Assembly: GCA_002007465.1 (NCBI GenBank)
Contig: LNAC01000746.1
Coordinates: 679,704 to 743,703, forward strand
DNA length: 64,000 nt
DNA from: Ailurus styani
Lineage: Eukaryota; Chordata; Mammalia; Carnivora; Ailuridae
Reading direction: 5' to 3'
Position numbers and translations under genes: made by a program. The notes beneath the pieces were generated by a model. It was not told the origin of the DNA and made no database searches. It saw nothing but the letters and a program-made list of their open reading frames with translations. Shown piece by piece: positions 1 to 10,869 of the stretch (its first letter is position 1; every line of letters begins with the position of its first letter).

Positions 1-177
1 CACTCCATCCCAGCAGCCAGCAGCCTGGACTTCATCGGCGGGCCCACCATCCTCCTGGGCCTCATTTCCTTAGCGACAGATGACCACACCATGTATGCGG
101 CTGTGAAAGTCCTGCACTCTGTCCTGACCAGCAATGTCATGTGCGATCGCTTGATGCAGCACATCCATGGGTACCAG
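1..177 (+). CDS. WDFY4: WDFY4 exon 1 of window (5' end cut by window)
   Basis: Open from the first base for 59 codons, starting HSIPAASSLDFIGGP and ending MQHIHGYQ. The donor CAG|gtaatc follows in phase 0. The acceptor is not visible, so the exon may extend left of position 1. The segment LDFIGGPTILLGLISL followed by DDHTMYAAVKVLHSVLTS is amphipathic helical and is the part most reminiscent of the WDFY3/WDFY4 solenoid repeats. It joins in frame to the exon at 5879. Confidence 0.85.
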
Positions 178-469
178 GTAATCCCACCCTCCCGTCTGAA
201 CCTGTAACTCCCTGAGCAGGGAAGAGCTTCACTGGCCCTAGGAGACTTTCTCTCCAGGGTAACTTCTGGAGAAGGGAAACCAAGAGGGAAGGGTCTTGAA
301 GCCAGTGTCGCCACAGCAGAGGGCCAAGTGATGGCCAGGCAGAGAGGGATTCTGATCGGAATGGGGGTGCTCACCTGCAGACCTGTACCTTTCACTGAAT
401 TCAGGAATCATTTGTGATCTGCCTACTTTGCACCTAACACGATGGCTAGGAGCCCAGGTGGAGGAACCA

Positions 470-640
470 GGGTGCTGGGTTTGAATCTTGCTTCTTCCTC
501 AAACTTGCTATGTAACCTTGGATGAGTCACTTACCCTCACTGCCTCAGTTTCCTTAATAGTATGTTATGGACAATCTCACGTCCTGTGTTATGGGGTTGT
601 AGTGAGCACTAGATCATTCATTCAATTCAAGTGGAGGGCT
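470..640 (+). repeat. MIR element, first of two adjacent pieces
   Basis: The text around 'ctatgtaaccttggatgagtc' followed by 'ctcactgcctcagtttcc' is the standard MIR core and downstream segment in plus orientation. It is diverged and has no visible target duplication. Confidence 0.65.
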
Positions 641-694
641 GAGTATTAGGGCTGTGCAGAATAAGGACTCCGTAAGTGCCAGCCATGTCTAGTT

Positions 695-850
695 CTTAAT
701 ATCTTTCTGCCTCAGTGCCCCTGTGTGTAAAATGGAAATAATAACATCATTTATTTTGTAGGGCTATGGTGATTAAGTGAGTTAATACATGCTGAGTCTT
801 CAGAAGAGTACCTGCTCAGAGTAACCGTGATTGTTAGTGCTGTTTACTAT
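695..850 (+). repeat. MIR element, 3' half
   Basis: 'tgcctcagtgcccctgtgtg' followed by 'aaaatggaaataataacatc' and 'gattaagtgagttaatacat' is the 3' portion of a MIR in plus orientation. It lies next to a second, separate MIR piece. Confidence 0.6.
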
Positions 851-1179
851 TTTCAAGGTCACGTGAGACATGTTCACTGCCCTTGAGTACCTCCTGCATG
901 GCTGGAAGGAAATCATGAAGGGCAGGACTAGTGTCAAGGTCTAGACAATGTCACTGGGGTGCAAAGGCCATGGTGGTTCCTCCTGGGTATAGCAGGGGAT
1001 GAGACAAAGCCTCCTGGTTTCATTGGCCCCCAAGTCAGGGTCTGAGAAGAAAGCTTCTCAGGTGTACCCCCTCTTGCCTAGACTGCTGCCCCAACTAGAC
1101 AGTGGCCCATTCCTTCTGCTTCTCCCTCGAATCACATTGATACTAGCCACAGTTCTACATTACAGACCCGATGATACTT

Positions 1180-1670
1180 CTTTCCTGTGCAAACCCTTCA
1201 AAGGCACCCAGTCACTGATACAATGTCCAAACTCCTTATACTGGATTCTAAAGCCCTTTAAAAACTGGCCACCAACCTGTCCTTCCAGTCCCATTTAGCC
1301 CGATTTCCTGCTCAACCAATGAAACTTCCTCATTGAATCCTGCATGGTCATAGATTGCTAACCACCTCATATTACTTTGTGTACCTGTGTCCTTGGCTTG
1401 GAGTACCATCTCCCTCTCTTCCCCAGGTCAAGTTCAAATGGCAAAGAGGATCCCTCCTCTAAGCCCTGAGCTTAGTGTGTGGCTGTCTCCTGGCTGCCCT
1501 TGGCACTGCGCATGTGCCCAGTCTCATGCTCTTACCCAGTGCTGTAATTATGACTCTGCTCATCTCTATGAAACTGTAATTGTCTAAAGGCATGGGTGTT
1601 TCCTTATTCTTTGCCAGTATATTACTGAGACCAAAGAGATACTCAGTAAATATTTTGGTAATTAGTGAAT
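1180..1670 (+). repeat. L2 LINE 3' relic
   Basis: Pyrimidine-rich text typical of L2 3' ends. It includes a 'caaactccttat...ctttaaaaactggcc' block, a 'ccaggtcaagttcaaatggc' block and the terminal 'ctcagtaaatattttggtaa' motif. Highly diverged, so the boundaries are approximate. Confidence 0.45.
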
Positions 1671-2311
1671 GGGTGTGTCTGGTTTATGTTAAAACTCAAG
1701 AACTGGGGCTTTTGGGATATTAAAAATTTCTTTGATCATGTTGTTAAATGCAGCAGTAGTGGGATGTGTTCCACTTCAGCACATACAGATCTGCTGTGAC
1801 TAGGGATTTGGGCAATTATTGTGAGTATTTCCAAAAAGATACATAATACTTCCCATTCTTGAGGGTTTATCTAGAAGGCTAAAATAAGACAAATACAAGA
1901 TAATTTTAGTATACATTGAATGTAGTAAGTGACTGAGGTTCTCTTCCAGAACTACCATGCTCTCTGTATGGGTGTTCTCCAGCCATCTTCCCAGAAACTC
2001 CAGGCTCATGGAGATCTGGAACCCTCACTCATGCTCACTGTGGCCTCCCCACCACTAAGTGTAGGGCCTGGTGCATTGTGAATTCTCAATGAATGTTTTC
2101 TTTGCCAGAGCAGAATGCCTTGAGAAAGGTAATGTGCTACAAAAGTGGCCAACATCACATGTGGGACTGTGTTGCTTGAGTTTTTCAGGAAGAAAGAGAT
2201 GGTAGATATAAGGAGAGGCCCATGGATGGAATCTATTTACTCAGTTCATATTGACTAAATATCTCCTAAGAGCTAGGTATTGTGCCAGGCAGCAGGGGTA
2301 TGGATGAGTCC

Positions 2312-2397
2312 TGATATGGGGCTCAATCCCAGGACCCAGGGATCATGACCTGAACCAAAGGCAGACATTTAACTGGCTGTGCCACCCAGGTGTCCCA
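2312..2397 (-). repeat. CAN-SINE head fragment (3' part missing)
   Basis: The reverse complement begins tgggacacctgggtggcaca and continues through the tRNA-related head to 'gattgagccccatatc', then stops. The body, pyrimidine tract and A-rich tail are missing. Retroposition normally truncates the 5' end, so the 3' loss points to later deletion or rearrangement. Confidence 0.75.
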
Positions 2398-2954
2398 GGA
2401 GGGTACTAAAGATGAGAAATACTAGAGCATTTTTCTCAACAGGAAGAAGTGACAGGATAGAGAGAGAAGAGCTGTCCCATGGGGCCATGTCCTCGAGAAG
2501 GTGAGGGGTGGGTTCTAGGGGCCACGTGGATGGAGACCCTGCTGACAGGAAGGAGTGCAACACAGGCATCAGTGGATCTGGTAAAGGAAGATGAGAACGT
2601 TCATGTCTGATGGGTTCTGTCTTCTCATCAGAGTGTGAATTTGGGTGGTGAAGGCAGAGGGAGGTTTGGCAGAGAGGAGAAGAGATGAAATCCTCATCTT
2701 TAGGATGAAGAAAGCCAGCTTACTAGAAAGACAGAGTTGGACCACCAGGCCAAATGGGGACTACTTTGGCATTTGACACTATTACTGCAAAGTAAAACCA
2801 GTCAGCCCGCATGTGTGATTTTTCTCAAGTAGCTTTCAGCCATCCTAATTATGTCTTGGTGAGGGAGTGGGGAATGGTCAAATTTCAGATATATCTAAGA
2901 AGTGACTGGAGCAGTCTTGAAAGATAGTGAGTATTCACTGATCACAACTGGCTT

Positions 2955-3305
2955 AGGCAGTTGGGCTGCTTTAAGAGAATACCACAGACTGGGAAGTTAT
3001 TTCTCACAGTTCTGGAGGCTGGGAAGTCCAAGATCAGAGTGCCAGCATGGTCGGGTTGGGTGAGGGCCCTCTTCTGGATTGCAGATGGCCAACTTCTCAT
3101 TGTATTCTCACATGACGGAGATCAGAGAGAAGGATCAAACTCTCTTGGGACTCTTCCAAGGGCACTAATCCCACCATGAAGCTCCACCCTCATGACTCCC
3201 TCTAACTCTAAGTACCTCCTACAAGACCCACTTCCAAATAACATTGCATTGGGGAATAGGGTTTCAACACATGAATTTTGGGAAGACACAAACATGCAGT
3301 CTATA
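2955..3305 (-). mobile_element. ERVL-MaLR LTR (MLT1/MST type)
   Basis: Carries the recognisable reverse-complement blocks of MaLR LTRs: 'accacagactgggaagttat', 'ctcacagttctggaggctgg', 'gggcactaatcccaccatga', and 'agggtttcaacacatgaatt' followed by 'ttgggaagacacaaacatgc'. This is a solo LTR relic. No internal retroviral coding sequence is present. Confidence 0.75.
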
Positions 3306-3750
3306 CCAGAAAGCAAGACTTCCCAATAGTACATTGGAGAGGATATCTGGGAGGACAGGGAGGATGGCTGAATGGTGTCGGATCCAGGCTTAGGGAATTG
3401 AGCTGTGGATAAGATGGGTGAGAACCTGGATGCCAGTAGATGGGTAGGCAACCTGACCTTTGTGTGACTGAGGTCAGCAGAAACATTTGGCTAGGTGGGA
3501 TCCCTCTCATTAGTCTCTGAGGTGGGTGTGGGCCACTGGGATCCCAGCACCTCCATGCTGGTATGGAAGTTTCCATGTTGTTACTTTCCTGGGCCCAGCT
3601 CAGCAGAAAGTCACACCGGGTGGTTACAGCCTAAAGTGAGATGCTGATGAAGCGGGGCTCATGAGGATGTGAGGGCTTCCTGGTGACACAGCGACATTCG
3701 TGGGATGGTTATGAATGCAGGAATTGGTAAAGGGAAATGATAAAGAGCAC

Positions 3751-3767
3751 AAAGAAATGTAGGAGGA
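3751..3767 (+). repeat. Target-site duplication of L1, left copy
   Basis: The 17-mer aaagaaatgtaggagga recurs exactly at 5558-5574, on the far side of the L1 A-rich tail. It marks both ends of one L1 insertion event. Confidence 0.85.
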
Positions 3768-4010
3768 TAAATACCTAATAGTACAATTGCTGGGTCATAG
3801 GGTAGCTCTATCTTCAACTTTTTGAGAAACCTCCATACTCTTTTCCAGAGTGGCTGCACCAGCTTGCATTCTCATCAGCAGTGTAAGAGGGTTCCCTTTT
3901 GTCTGTATCCTCACCAACATCTGTGGTTTCCTGACTTGTTACTTTTAGGCATTCTGACTGGTGTGAGGTGGTATCTGATTGTGGTTTTGATTTGTATTTC
4001 CCTGATGCTG

Positions 4011-4338
4011 AGTGATATGGAACATTTTTTCATGTATCTGTTGGCCATTTGGATGTCTTCTTTGGAGAAATGTCTGTTCATGTTTCCTGCCCATTTCTTT
4101 TTTTTAAAGCTTTTCTTTTTTTGTTTTTTTTTTAAGATTTTATTTATTTATTTGACACACAGAGAGAGATTACAAGTAGGCAGAGAGGCAGGCAGAGAGA
4201 CAGGGAGAGGAGGAAGCAGGCTCCCTGCTGAGCAGAGAGCCCGATGCGNAGTGATATGGAACATTTTTTCATGTATCTGTTGGCCATTTGGATGTCTTCT
4301 TTGGAGAAATGTCTGTTCATGTTTCCTGCCCATTTCTT
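4011..4338. other. Assembly scar: 89-bp exact repeat flanking a half SINE and one N
   Basis: The 89 bases at 4011-4099 recur exactly at 4250-4338. Between them lie a SINE that stops mid-body at 4248 and a single N at 4249. The L1 text then continues normally from 4339. This looks like a gap between overlapping contigs or two haplotypes, one with and one without the SINE. Confidence 0.8.
4100..4248 (-). repeat. CAN-SINE, truncated at assembly gap
   Basis: T-rich tail, then 'aagattttatttatttattt' and 'gagattacaagtaggcagag' through 'gagagcccgatgcg', ending at the N. The tRNA-like head of about 75 bases expected next is absent. The body matches the young SINE at 53470, so the missing part is probably unassembled rather than deleted. 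Confidence 0.85.
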
Positions 4339-4915
4339 GACTGGATTTTTTGTTTTGGGGGTGTTGAGTTTGATTAGTTCTTTATAGATTCTGGACACTA
4401 GCCCTTTATCTGATAATCATTTGCAAATATTTTCTCCCATTTTGTAGGTTGTCTTTTAGTTTTGTCAACTGTTTCCTTTGCTGTGAAAAAGCTTTTTACC
4501 TTGATGAAGTTTCAATAGTTCATTTTTACCTTCATTTCCCTTGCCTTTGGAAACATGTCTATTAAGAAGTTGCTGTGGCCAAAGTCAAAGAAGTTGCTGC
4601 CTGTGTTCTCCTCTAGGATTTTGATGGTTTCCTATTTCACATTTAGGTCTTCCATCCATTTTGAGTTTATTTTTGTGTATGGTGTGAGAAAATGGTCCAT
4701 TTTCATTCTTTTGCATGTGGCTGTCCAATTTTCCCAACATCATTTTTTGAAGAGACCGTCTTTTTTCCTTTGGATATCTTTCCCTCTTTTTCAAAGATTA
4801 GTTGACCATAGAGTTGAGGGTCCATTTCTGGGTTCTGTATTCTGTTCATTGATCTATGTGTCTGTTTTTGTGCCAGTACGATACTGTCTTGATGATTACA
4901 GCTTTGATATATTGC

Positions 4916-5488
4916 AAACAGATTGACAAACATAGTGAATCAAAGGAGCATCTGCTCCCCAATGTTTATAGCGGCAGTGTCCACAATAGCCAAAATATAG
5001 AAAGAGCTGAGATGTCCATCAACAGATGAATGGAGAAAGTGTGTGTGTGTGTGTGTGTGTGTGTGAGAGTGTGTGTGTGTGTATGTGTGTGTGTGTGTAT
5101 TTAAAATGGAATATTACTCAGGCATCACAAAGAATGAAATCTTGTCATTTGCAATGACATGGATGGAGTTAGAGTGTATTTTGCTAAGCAAAATAAGTCA
5201 TTAAGACAAATATATTATTTCACTCATATATGGAATTTAAGAAATGGATGAACACAGGGGAAGGGAAGGAAAAATAATGAAATGAAAACTGAGAGGGAGG
5301 CAAGCCACAAGAGACTCTCAACTATAGGAAACAAACTGAGGGCTGCTGAAGGCAAGGTAAGGGGGATGGGGTACCTGCATTAAGATGGGCATGAAGAAGG
5401 GCCCTTGATGTAATGAGCACTGTGTGTTATATGAATCACTGACCTCTACCTCTGAAACAAAAAAAAAAAAGAAAAGAAAAGAAAGGGA

Positions 5489-5544
<56 letters not shown>

Positions 5545-5557
5545 GAAAGAAAAAGAA
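4916..5557 (+). mobile_element. L1 LINE 3' end, forward segment of the twin-primed insertion
   Basis: Starts within L1 ORF2 near 'ctccccaatgtttatagcgg', runs through the 3' UTR ('gagactctcaactataggaa', 'ggcaaggtaagggggatggg') and ends in an A-rich tail expanded to (GAAA)n. A GT microsatellite lies inside at 5040-5100. The tail is followed directly by the right copy of the 17-bp target duplication. Confidence 0.85.
5040..5100. repeat. (GT)n microsatellite within L1
   Basis: About 60 bases of GT with a few GA/AT interruptions, located in the 3' part of the L1. Confidence 0.9.
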
Positions 5558-5560
5558 AAA
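5460..5560. repeat. (GAAA)n microsatellite grown from the L1 tail
   Basis: A poly-A start is followed by a long GAAA array with G variants, ending at the target-site duplication. Likely length-variable. Confidence 0.9.
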
Positions 5561-5574
5561 GAAATGTAGGAGGA
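5558..5574 (+). repeat. Target-site duplication of L1, right copy
   Basis: Exact copy of the 17-mer at 3751-3767. Confidence 0.85.
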
Positions 5575-5878
5575 AACCAAGAGAGAGTGGGATTCTGGAA
5601 ACATAGGGAGAGATTTTCAGGAAGAAGCAGGGGGCTCCCTAGTGAGAGGTTAAGTCACACAAGTACACAAGTACAGAAAAGTCGACACTGGTGGGAAGCA
5701 GCCACAGAAGTTGGTGTGTGTTTCCTCTGAGAATATGGGAAAGACGGAGGTAAGAGCAGAGAGCAGAGGGCTTGCCGGCTAGGCTGATGACACGTGCTGG
5801 TGGTAACAAGCAGGTGAAGGAGAAAGAGTTCTAGTGATGCATTCATGAGGAAACTACTTTGTGTTTTAACTTTTTCAG

Positions 5879-6031
5879 ATAATGGCTTTTCTCCTGAGGA
5901 AAAAGACCTCTCTTCTAAACCATCGAATTTTTCAGCTTATCCTCTCAATTGCTGGCACTGCAGAGCTAGGCTTTGGGTCATCTGTTGTCACCAACGTTGG
6001 CGTCTTTCAACACATCCTCTGCAATTTTGAG
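5879..6031 (+). CDS. WDFY4: WDFY4 exon 2 of window
   Basis: Acceptor ttaactttttcag|ATA and donor GAG|gtaaac. The 51 codons run from IMAFLLRKKTSLLNHRIFQL to GVFQHILCNFE, phase 0 on both sides. The helix-rich stretch FQLILSIAGTAELGFGSS followed by VVTNVGVFQHIL fits the same solenoid as exon 1. An ATG at 5882 is internal, not a start codon. Confidence 0.87.
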
Positions 6032-6194
6032 GTAAACTGGAGACTGGTCATTAGCCCCGAAGTAGTGGGTGTGTGTGATGGTAAAGAACATCTGGAGCTT
6101 CCTCTGAACTCAGCAGGCCAGCTTCCTCAGTCATCATGAGGGCAGTGAGAAGGAAAACCTCAAAATCTTGGGAGCCTAGAGGCCTGGGTTTATA

Positions 6195-6345
6195 ATTAAT
6201 AAGAGCCCATCAATGGGCTGTGTGGCCTTGGGCAAGTCTCTTGATTTCTCTGAGTTCTAGTCTCCTCGTGTGTGAAATGGGAAGCATCACCTCTCCCCCA
6301 CATGCTGGTGTGGGGGTCAAACCAGATAGTATCTGGGAATGGATT
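6195..6345 (+). repeat. MIR element
   Basis: 'gtgtggccttgggcaagtct' then 'ttgatttctctgagttctag' and 'gtgtgaaatgggaagcatca' is the MIR core in plus orientation. Confidence 0.65.
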
Positions 6346-8049
6346 CTAAAGCTGTAGGAAACCATATATATATAGGCTTTCAAAAAATATATACCCTGAT
6401 TCCTTTGGATGGCGCTTTGCTGTTGACAGATACTCCTGGAAAGTGCTGACTAAGAGACCCTGAGGGCAGGCCTGAGGCTAAGTGAGGGGTAGGCACAGAA
6501 CTTCAGCTGGATTGCTCTAGTCACAAAGTACCATTTACTGAGTGCTCCTGGGGTCAGGCACTGGCCGCATCCTGGAGACACGCTGATAACCAGGATCCAG
6601 CCTGTCCACACAGCTGCCTGGGCCCAGCACATGACTAGGGCTACAGTGTGTTAGATGCCACAGCAAGACAATACAGGGCATCAGGGGAGTGGGGTGACAG
6701 CACAGTCCGTCCAGATTCACAGATCAGGGACTCTGGGGCTGAGTTGAGCAGAATGCATTCAGAGGGGGAATGTTCCAGGTGGAGTGTATGCTACTGGCAC
6801 ACAGGAAGGATGGGAACAACCATGGGGATTTGAGAGCAAATGACTTGGAGGGTGCCTGCAGGGCTGTTTGTTGCAGGCAGAGGTGAGGCTGGAGGGGAAG
6901 GGAGACAAGACAGGCGGGAGATGCTAGGCTGCAGTACAAGATGTGCACTTTAGCCAGTCCCTGCTACAGTCCATGGAAGGGTTTTAAAAATGGATCCTCT
7001 TAATTTAAAAAATGATATATGCTTGTTATATAATATTTAAAACTATAGAAAAGTGGGGGGTGGAAGCTCCTATTTCTGAGATCCAGAAGACCGTTGTCAA
7101 CTTTTAAGGCATTTCTTTTTTGTACTTTCTATGCATAATATACATATATTTTTATCTCATAGTCATGATCATAGTGTAGTTATATTTTAGATTTTCCCCC
7201 ATATTGTTGTTTTGAATGAATGTTATTTTGTTGTTTTGTGCATACATTTCCCCTGCTTTAAAAACTATTTCCTTTGAATAAATGATCAAAGTTGAATTAT
7301 TAAGATAAAGGCTTTGTAGATAATTTTTAGATTATTGCTAAGTTTCCCTAAACTCCTAATACCTAAGGATATTAACTAAAGAATGACATGTTAGAATTTT
7401 ATTTTAGGCCTATTACTGTGGTGGCAGGAGCCCAAGGCAAGGGAGAGTGGGTCATGAGATTGCTACAGAAATCCAGGTGGAAGATTTTGAAACCTGAATT
7501 TTAACAAAGATAGTGGGATAAAGAGGATTAATAAAGTTCATCATTCAAATTAGAAGTGACTTAGAACTGAATGAGAGGAACTCACTGTATAACACTGTGT
7601 ATTATAGAGAGCTGTTGGGGGTTGCTGCTGAAAGCTAGATTTAGAGGAAAATTTATAGTCATCTGTGTATATATATTAGAAAAAAGAACATTTCAAATTA
7701 ATAAACAGAACCTTTAGATCAAGAAGTTAGAATGAGCAAACAAAAATGGAAACACAAAAACCCCAAATACAAAAACAAACAAAAACAAAATTCAGAGAAA
7801 GAAAGAAGGAAAAAGAGATGAGAACTTTACTTAAGTAGGAAAGAAACAAACATAGAAAGAATCACCAATGCCAGTAACTATTTCTCATAACACATACAGA
7901 GCTGTTGAGATTGGCTGAGGGGGAAAAAAACAAACAGGAGGCACCACTAAATAATATTAGGAAAGAAAGGGAAGAATAGCCACCGAGGAATGAGCAATTA
8001 GAAAGGCAACAAGAAAGTAGGATCAAAAACTTGGTGCCAATAACTGTGA

Positions 8050-8400
8050 ACACTTAGCTCATTTGAACAATCTCCAGAAAATTTTTTTCCAAAATTCACT
8101 CAAAAAGAAATAAAAACCCAAATGGTTCCATAACCATCAAAGAACAGAATCACAGCTTTAAAATCTTACAACAAACAACATCCATAAGGCAAGTCCAGGC
8201 CCAGGGCGTCTGTAGGGAAGTTCTGCCAGTCAGGAAACGGGCCATTCCAGCCTTATCAACTCTTCCAGGAAACTGGAAAGAGAGCACCCCCAGCTTATTT
8301 TATGAGCCAATCTTGATTGCAGAACCAAAAAAGGATGGTATGGGAAATGAAAAAGTACAGGCCAATCTTATCCTAAATAAAATATTAGCTAATTGAACAA
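8050..8400 (+). repeat. Diverged L1/HAL1-like ORF2 relic
   Basis: A-rich text with 'aaaatgaaaaagtacaggcc' and 'aaataaaatattagctaatt' resembles the L1 ORF2 passage around the YRPISL and NKILA motifs. It is broken by many substitutions. Age and subfamily are not determined. Confidence 0.5.
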
Positions 8401-8984
8401 GGCCCTGGATCTGGGTCTGAAGATGGATAAGAGGGTTATGCAGGAAGCCAGCCAGGTATGGAATATAGGCTCCCAGAGCACAAGAGGAAAGGAGATATAC
8501 ATAAATGACTTCACTACACTGATAAACAAGAGCAGCAGGACTTGGCTGCCCCTCTATACCTTCCAGAATGCTTCCAGTTCAGCAGCTTTGCTCCAAAGCA
8601 TGTCCACCAGCAGCCTGGCCCAGAACTTACCTGTGGTGGAACCCACCACCCTCCCACTGCCTGCTCCTGGAATGACCATGGGCACCACCCCACCCGTCCC
8701 TGAGTAAACTTTTAGGTAAGCTGGTGCTTTTAATGCTGGAGTTTAGCAAACAAGTAACCCGTAAAAACCGGAAGCTAAAAAAAAGTAAAACAAAATGAAA
8801 TGAAATACAATTTAAAGATTAGGAAGACAAAGTTTCCAAAAGAAGAGGACTTTTCCAAATGTCTGCCTTTATCAAGTGAAGTAAGGGCAAGGATGTATAA
8901 GTTGTAGACTGAAGGTCATGGACAGGCTTAGAAAAACGTAAGTATTGGGGTCAGAAGTGAGGTGAAGGGAGGAAGATGGAGTTG

Positions 8985-9217
8985 AGACAGTGGGCTTTTT
9001 TTTTTAACCTTTTTTTTTTTTTTAGATTTTATTTATTTATTTGACAGAGAGATTACAAGTAGGCAGAGAGGCAGGCAGAGAGAGGAGGAAGCAAGCTCTC
9101 TGCTGAGCAGAGATCCCGATGCGGGCCTCGATCCCAGGACCCTGAGATCATGACCCGAGCCGAAGGCAGAGGCTTTAACCCACTGAGCCACCCAGGCACC
9201 CAAGACAGTGGGCTTTT
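8985..9217 (-). repeat. CAN-SINE with perfect 15-bp target duplication
   Basis: SINE body 9000-9202 in reverse orientation, from the T tail to 'ccacccaggcaccc'. It is flanked by agacagtgggctttt at 8985-8999 and 9203-9217. The intact duplication marks a fairly recent insertion. Confidence 0.92.
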
Positions 9218-9439
9218 GAAGAAGAAAAAAAGAGAAGAAAATAGAAGGGAGAAGTTGCAAGACTTAAGGGACCTGAGTCTAGTTGTAGGCTGAGGAGGAG
9301 GAAGCAGCAGAAAACATGGTGAAAAATACCAGTGGGAGAATCACTATTGATGGGACAGGTTCTTAAAGGAGAGGGAAAGTTTAGAGATAAAAGAGTGGAT
9401 TATAAGAGAAACGATGGGTTCCAAGCTTGATGATTGGGA

Positions 9440-9990
9440 CAGAGAGTTGAGAGGGAGGAGGGAGACAGGAAGCTGAGAAGCATGGAGAGGCAGGAAGTTG
9501 GGAAGCAAGGGAGGACCAGGAGGTTGAGAAGCAAGGAGAGACAGGAAGGCTAGAAGCAGGGGAGAGACAGGAAGTGAGAATCAGGGGAGAGACAGGAAGT
9601 GAGAAGCAGGGGAGAGACAGGAAGGCGAGAAGCAGGGGAGAGACAGGAAGGCGAGAAGCAGGGGAGAGACCGGAAGTGAGAAGCAGGGGAGAGACTGGAA
9701 GTTGGGAAGCAGGGGAGAGACAGGAAACGAGAAGCAGGGGAGAGACAGGAAGTGAGAAGCAGGGGAGAGACAGGAAGTGAGAAACAGGGGAGAGACAGGA
9801 AGTGAGAAGCAGGGGAGAGACAGGAAGTAAGAAACAGGGGAGAGACAGGAAGGCGAGAAGCAGGGGAGAGACAGGAAACGAGAAGCAGGGGAGAGACAGG
9901 AAACGAGAAGCAGGGGAGAGACAGGAAGTGAGAAGCAGGGGAGAGACAGGAAGTGAGAAGCAGGGGAGGACCAGGAGGTTGAGGCTTCAG
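9440..9990. repeat. Purine-rich minisatellite, 25-26-bp unit, about 20 copies
   Basis: Tandem copies of agaagcaggggagagacagg plus a variable end (aagtg, aaggcg, aaacg). Successive GCAGG anchors at 9606, 9632, 9658 and 9683 give spacings of 26, 26 and 25. Copies before about 9550 are more diverged. The open frames here (for example a serine/proline/leucine-rich minus-strand one) are products of the repeat, not genes. Confidence 0.92.
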
Positions 9991-10869
9991 GTTCCTTGAA
10001 GAAGGGATAAGCCAACCCATTCTGAGAGTGAGGTGGTTCCAGGGGTGGGGAAAGGGTAAAATCTGATATTTAAAGAAATCTAATTCAGACATCTTGGTGC
10101 AGTTCTCAGTATGAGGTTATGTGACACAGGATAATAACCAAAAGATTCAACTATCCATGTTTTCCAAAATTCAGATACTTGGTATTATGTAATTTCCAAA
10201 GAGCTAGGCAGCCTCCTGTGTGTTGTGGCAGCTTCTTATTATTCTAGTGCTCTGGAAAGGAAATAAGAATACACTTCTGTGGGAAAGGTAAGGGCTCAAG
10301 GGCACACAAGACTGGTCAGTCCAATCTTACCATCTCAGTTCTCCTGGCACTGAGTTGGATAAAGCATTTTCTCGATGACTGACTTCACGAATGGACATGC
10401 CAAGTGTGAAGGCTCTTGGATTCCGACAGACTTGCATGTTGGGGTGCCATGCCTGCCTACCCCGTCCCTACTGGGGCCACATCAGCCCACACCAGCTCTC
10501 CCAAATGGCGGCTGCCCTCCTCTGTGAGTGCCAGGCAGTGGCTGTGCAAACAGGAGCTGGGAATCTGTTAGTGTGCTTCTGGCTTAAGAGCAATCCACTT
10601 ATTTTACCTTGATTTACTTTACATTCACTCTTTTAAAAAATGTAATGGGTCCTTATTAAGTGCCCTCTATGTGGCATGTGTGGGAAGTAGAGAGGGCTGG
10701 TCTCTGCCTTCATGGGCTTCCTCAGAAACTTGGGTCCTTTGAGGCTCTTTTGCTTTCACTCTTAAGTAAGAGGATGGAGCCATGGTCACCTGCTTGATTC
10801 AAGTGAGGTCAATTATTGACCCTGTGTGGGTCACTGTCTGCAGGAGATGCCTGGGGGAGCTCAGTGAGG

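Larger units (their letters stand above)
3768..4915 (-). mobile_element. L1 LINE, inverted 5' segment of a twin-primed insertion (ORF2 C-terminal part)
   Basis: Reverse-strand L1 ORF2 sequence. The minus-strand translation near 3770-3860 contains the L1 motif [15 protein letters not shown], and the one near 4144-4398 contains YKELIKLN. It joins at about 4912-4925 to a forward L1 3' end whose L1 coordinate starts where this segment ends. That is the signature of twin priming. It is interrupted by a partial SINE, a single N and an 89-bp repeat (4011-4338). Not capable of coding for a functional protein. Confidence 0.85.
178..5878 (+). other. intron 1 of window
   Basis: Runs from donor gtaatc to acceptor tttttcag. 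It holds MIR pieces (about 470-850), an L2 relic (about 1180-1670), a truncated SINE head, a MaLR LTR, and a twin-primed L1 with a nested, mis-assembled SINE. The stretches at 1680-2310, 2400-2955, 3310-3750 and 5575-5878 show no gene and no repeat I can name. Confidence 0.75.

Noticed and set aside
3822..4340. 172-codon plus-strand open frame containing an X
   Set aside because: It reads antisense L1, a SINE and the N at 4249; an artefact of the assembly scar.
9550..10092. 180-codon serine/proline/leucine-rich open frame, minus strand
   Set aside because: It is the purine-rich minisatellite read in frame; the protein repeats follow the DNA unit exactly.
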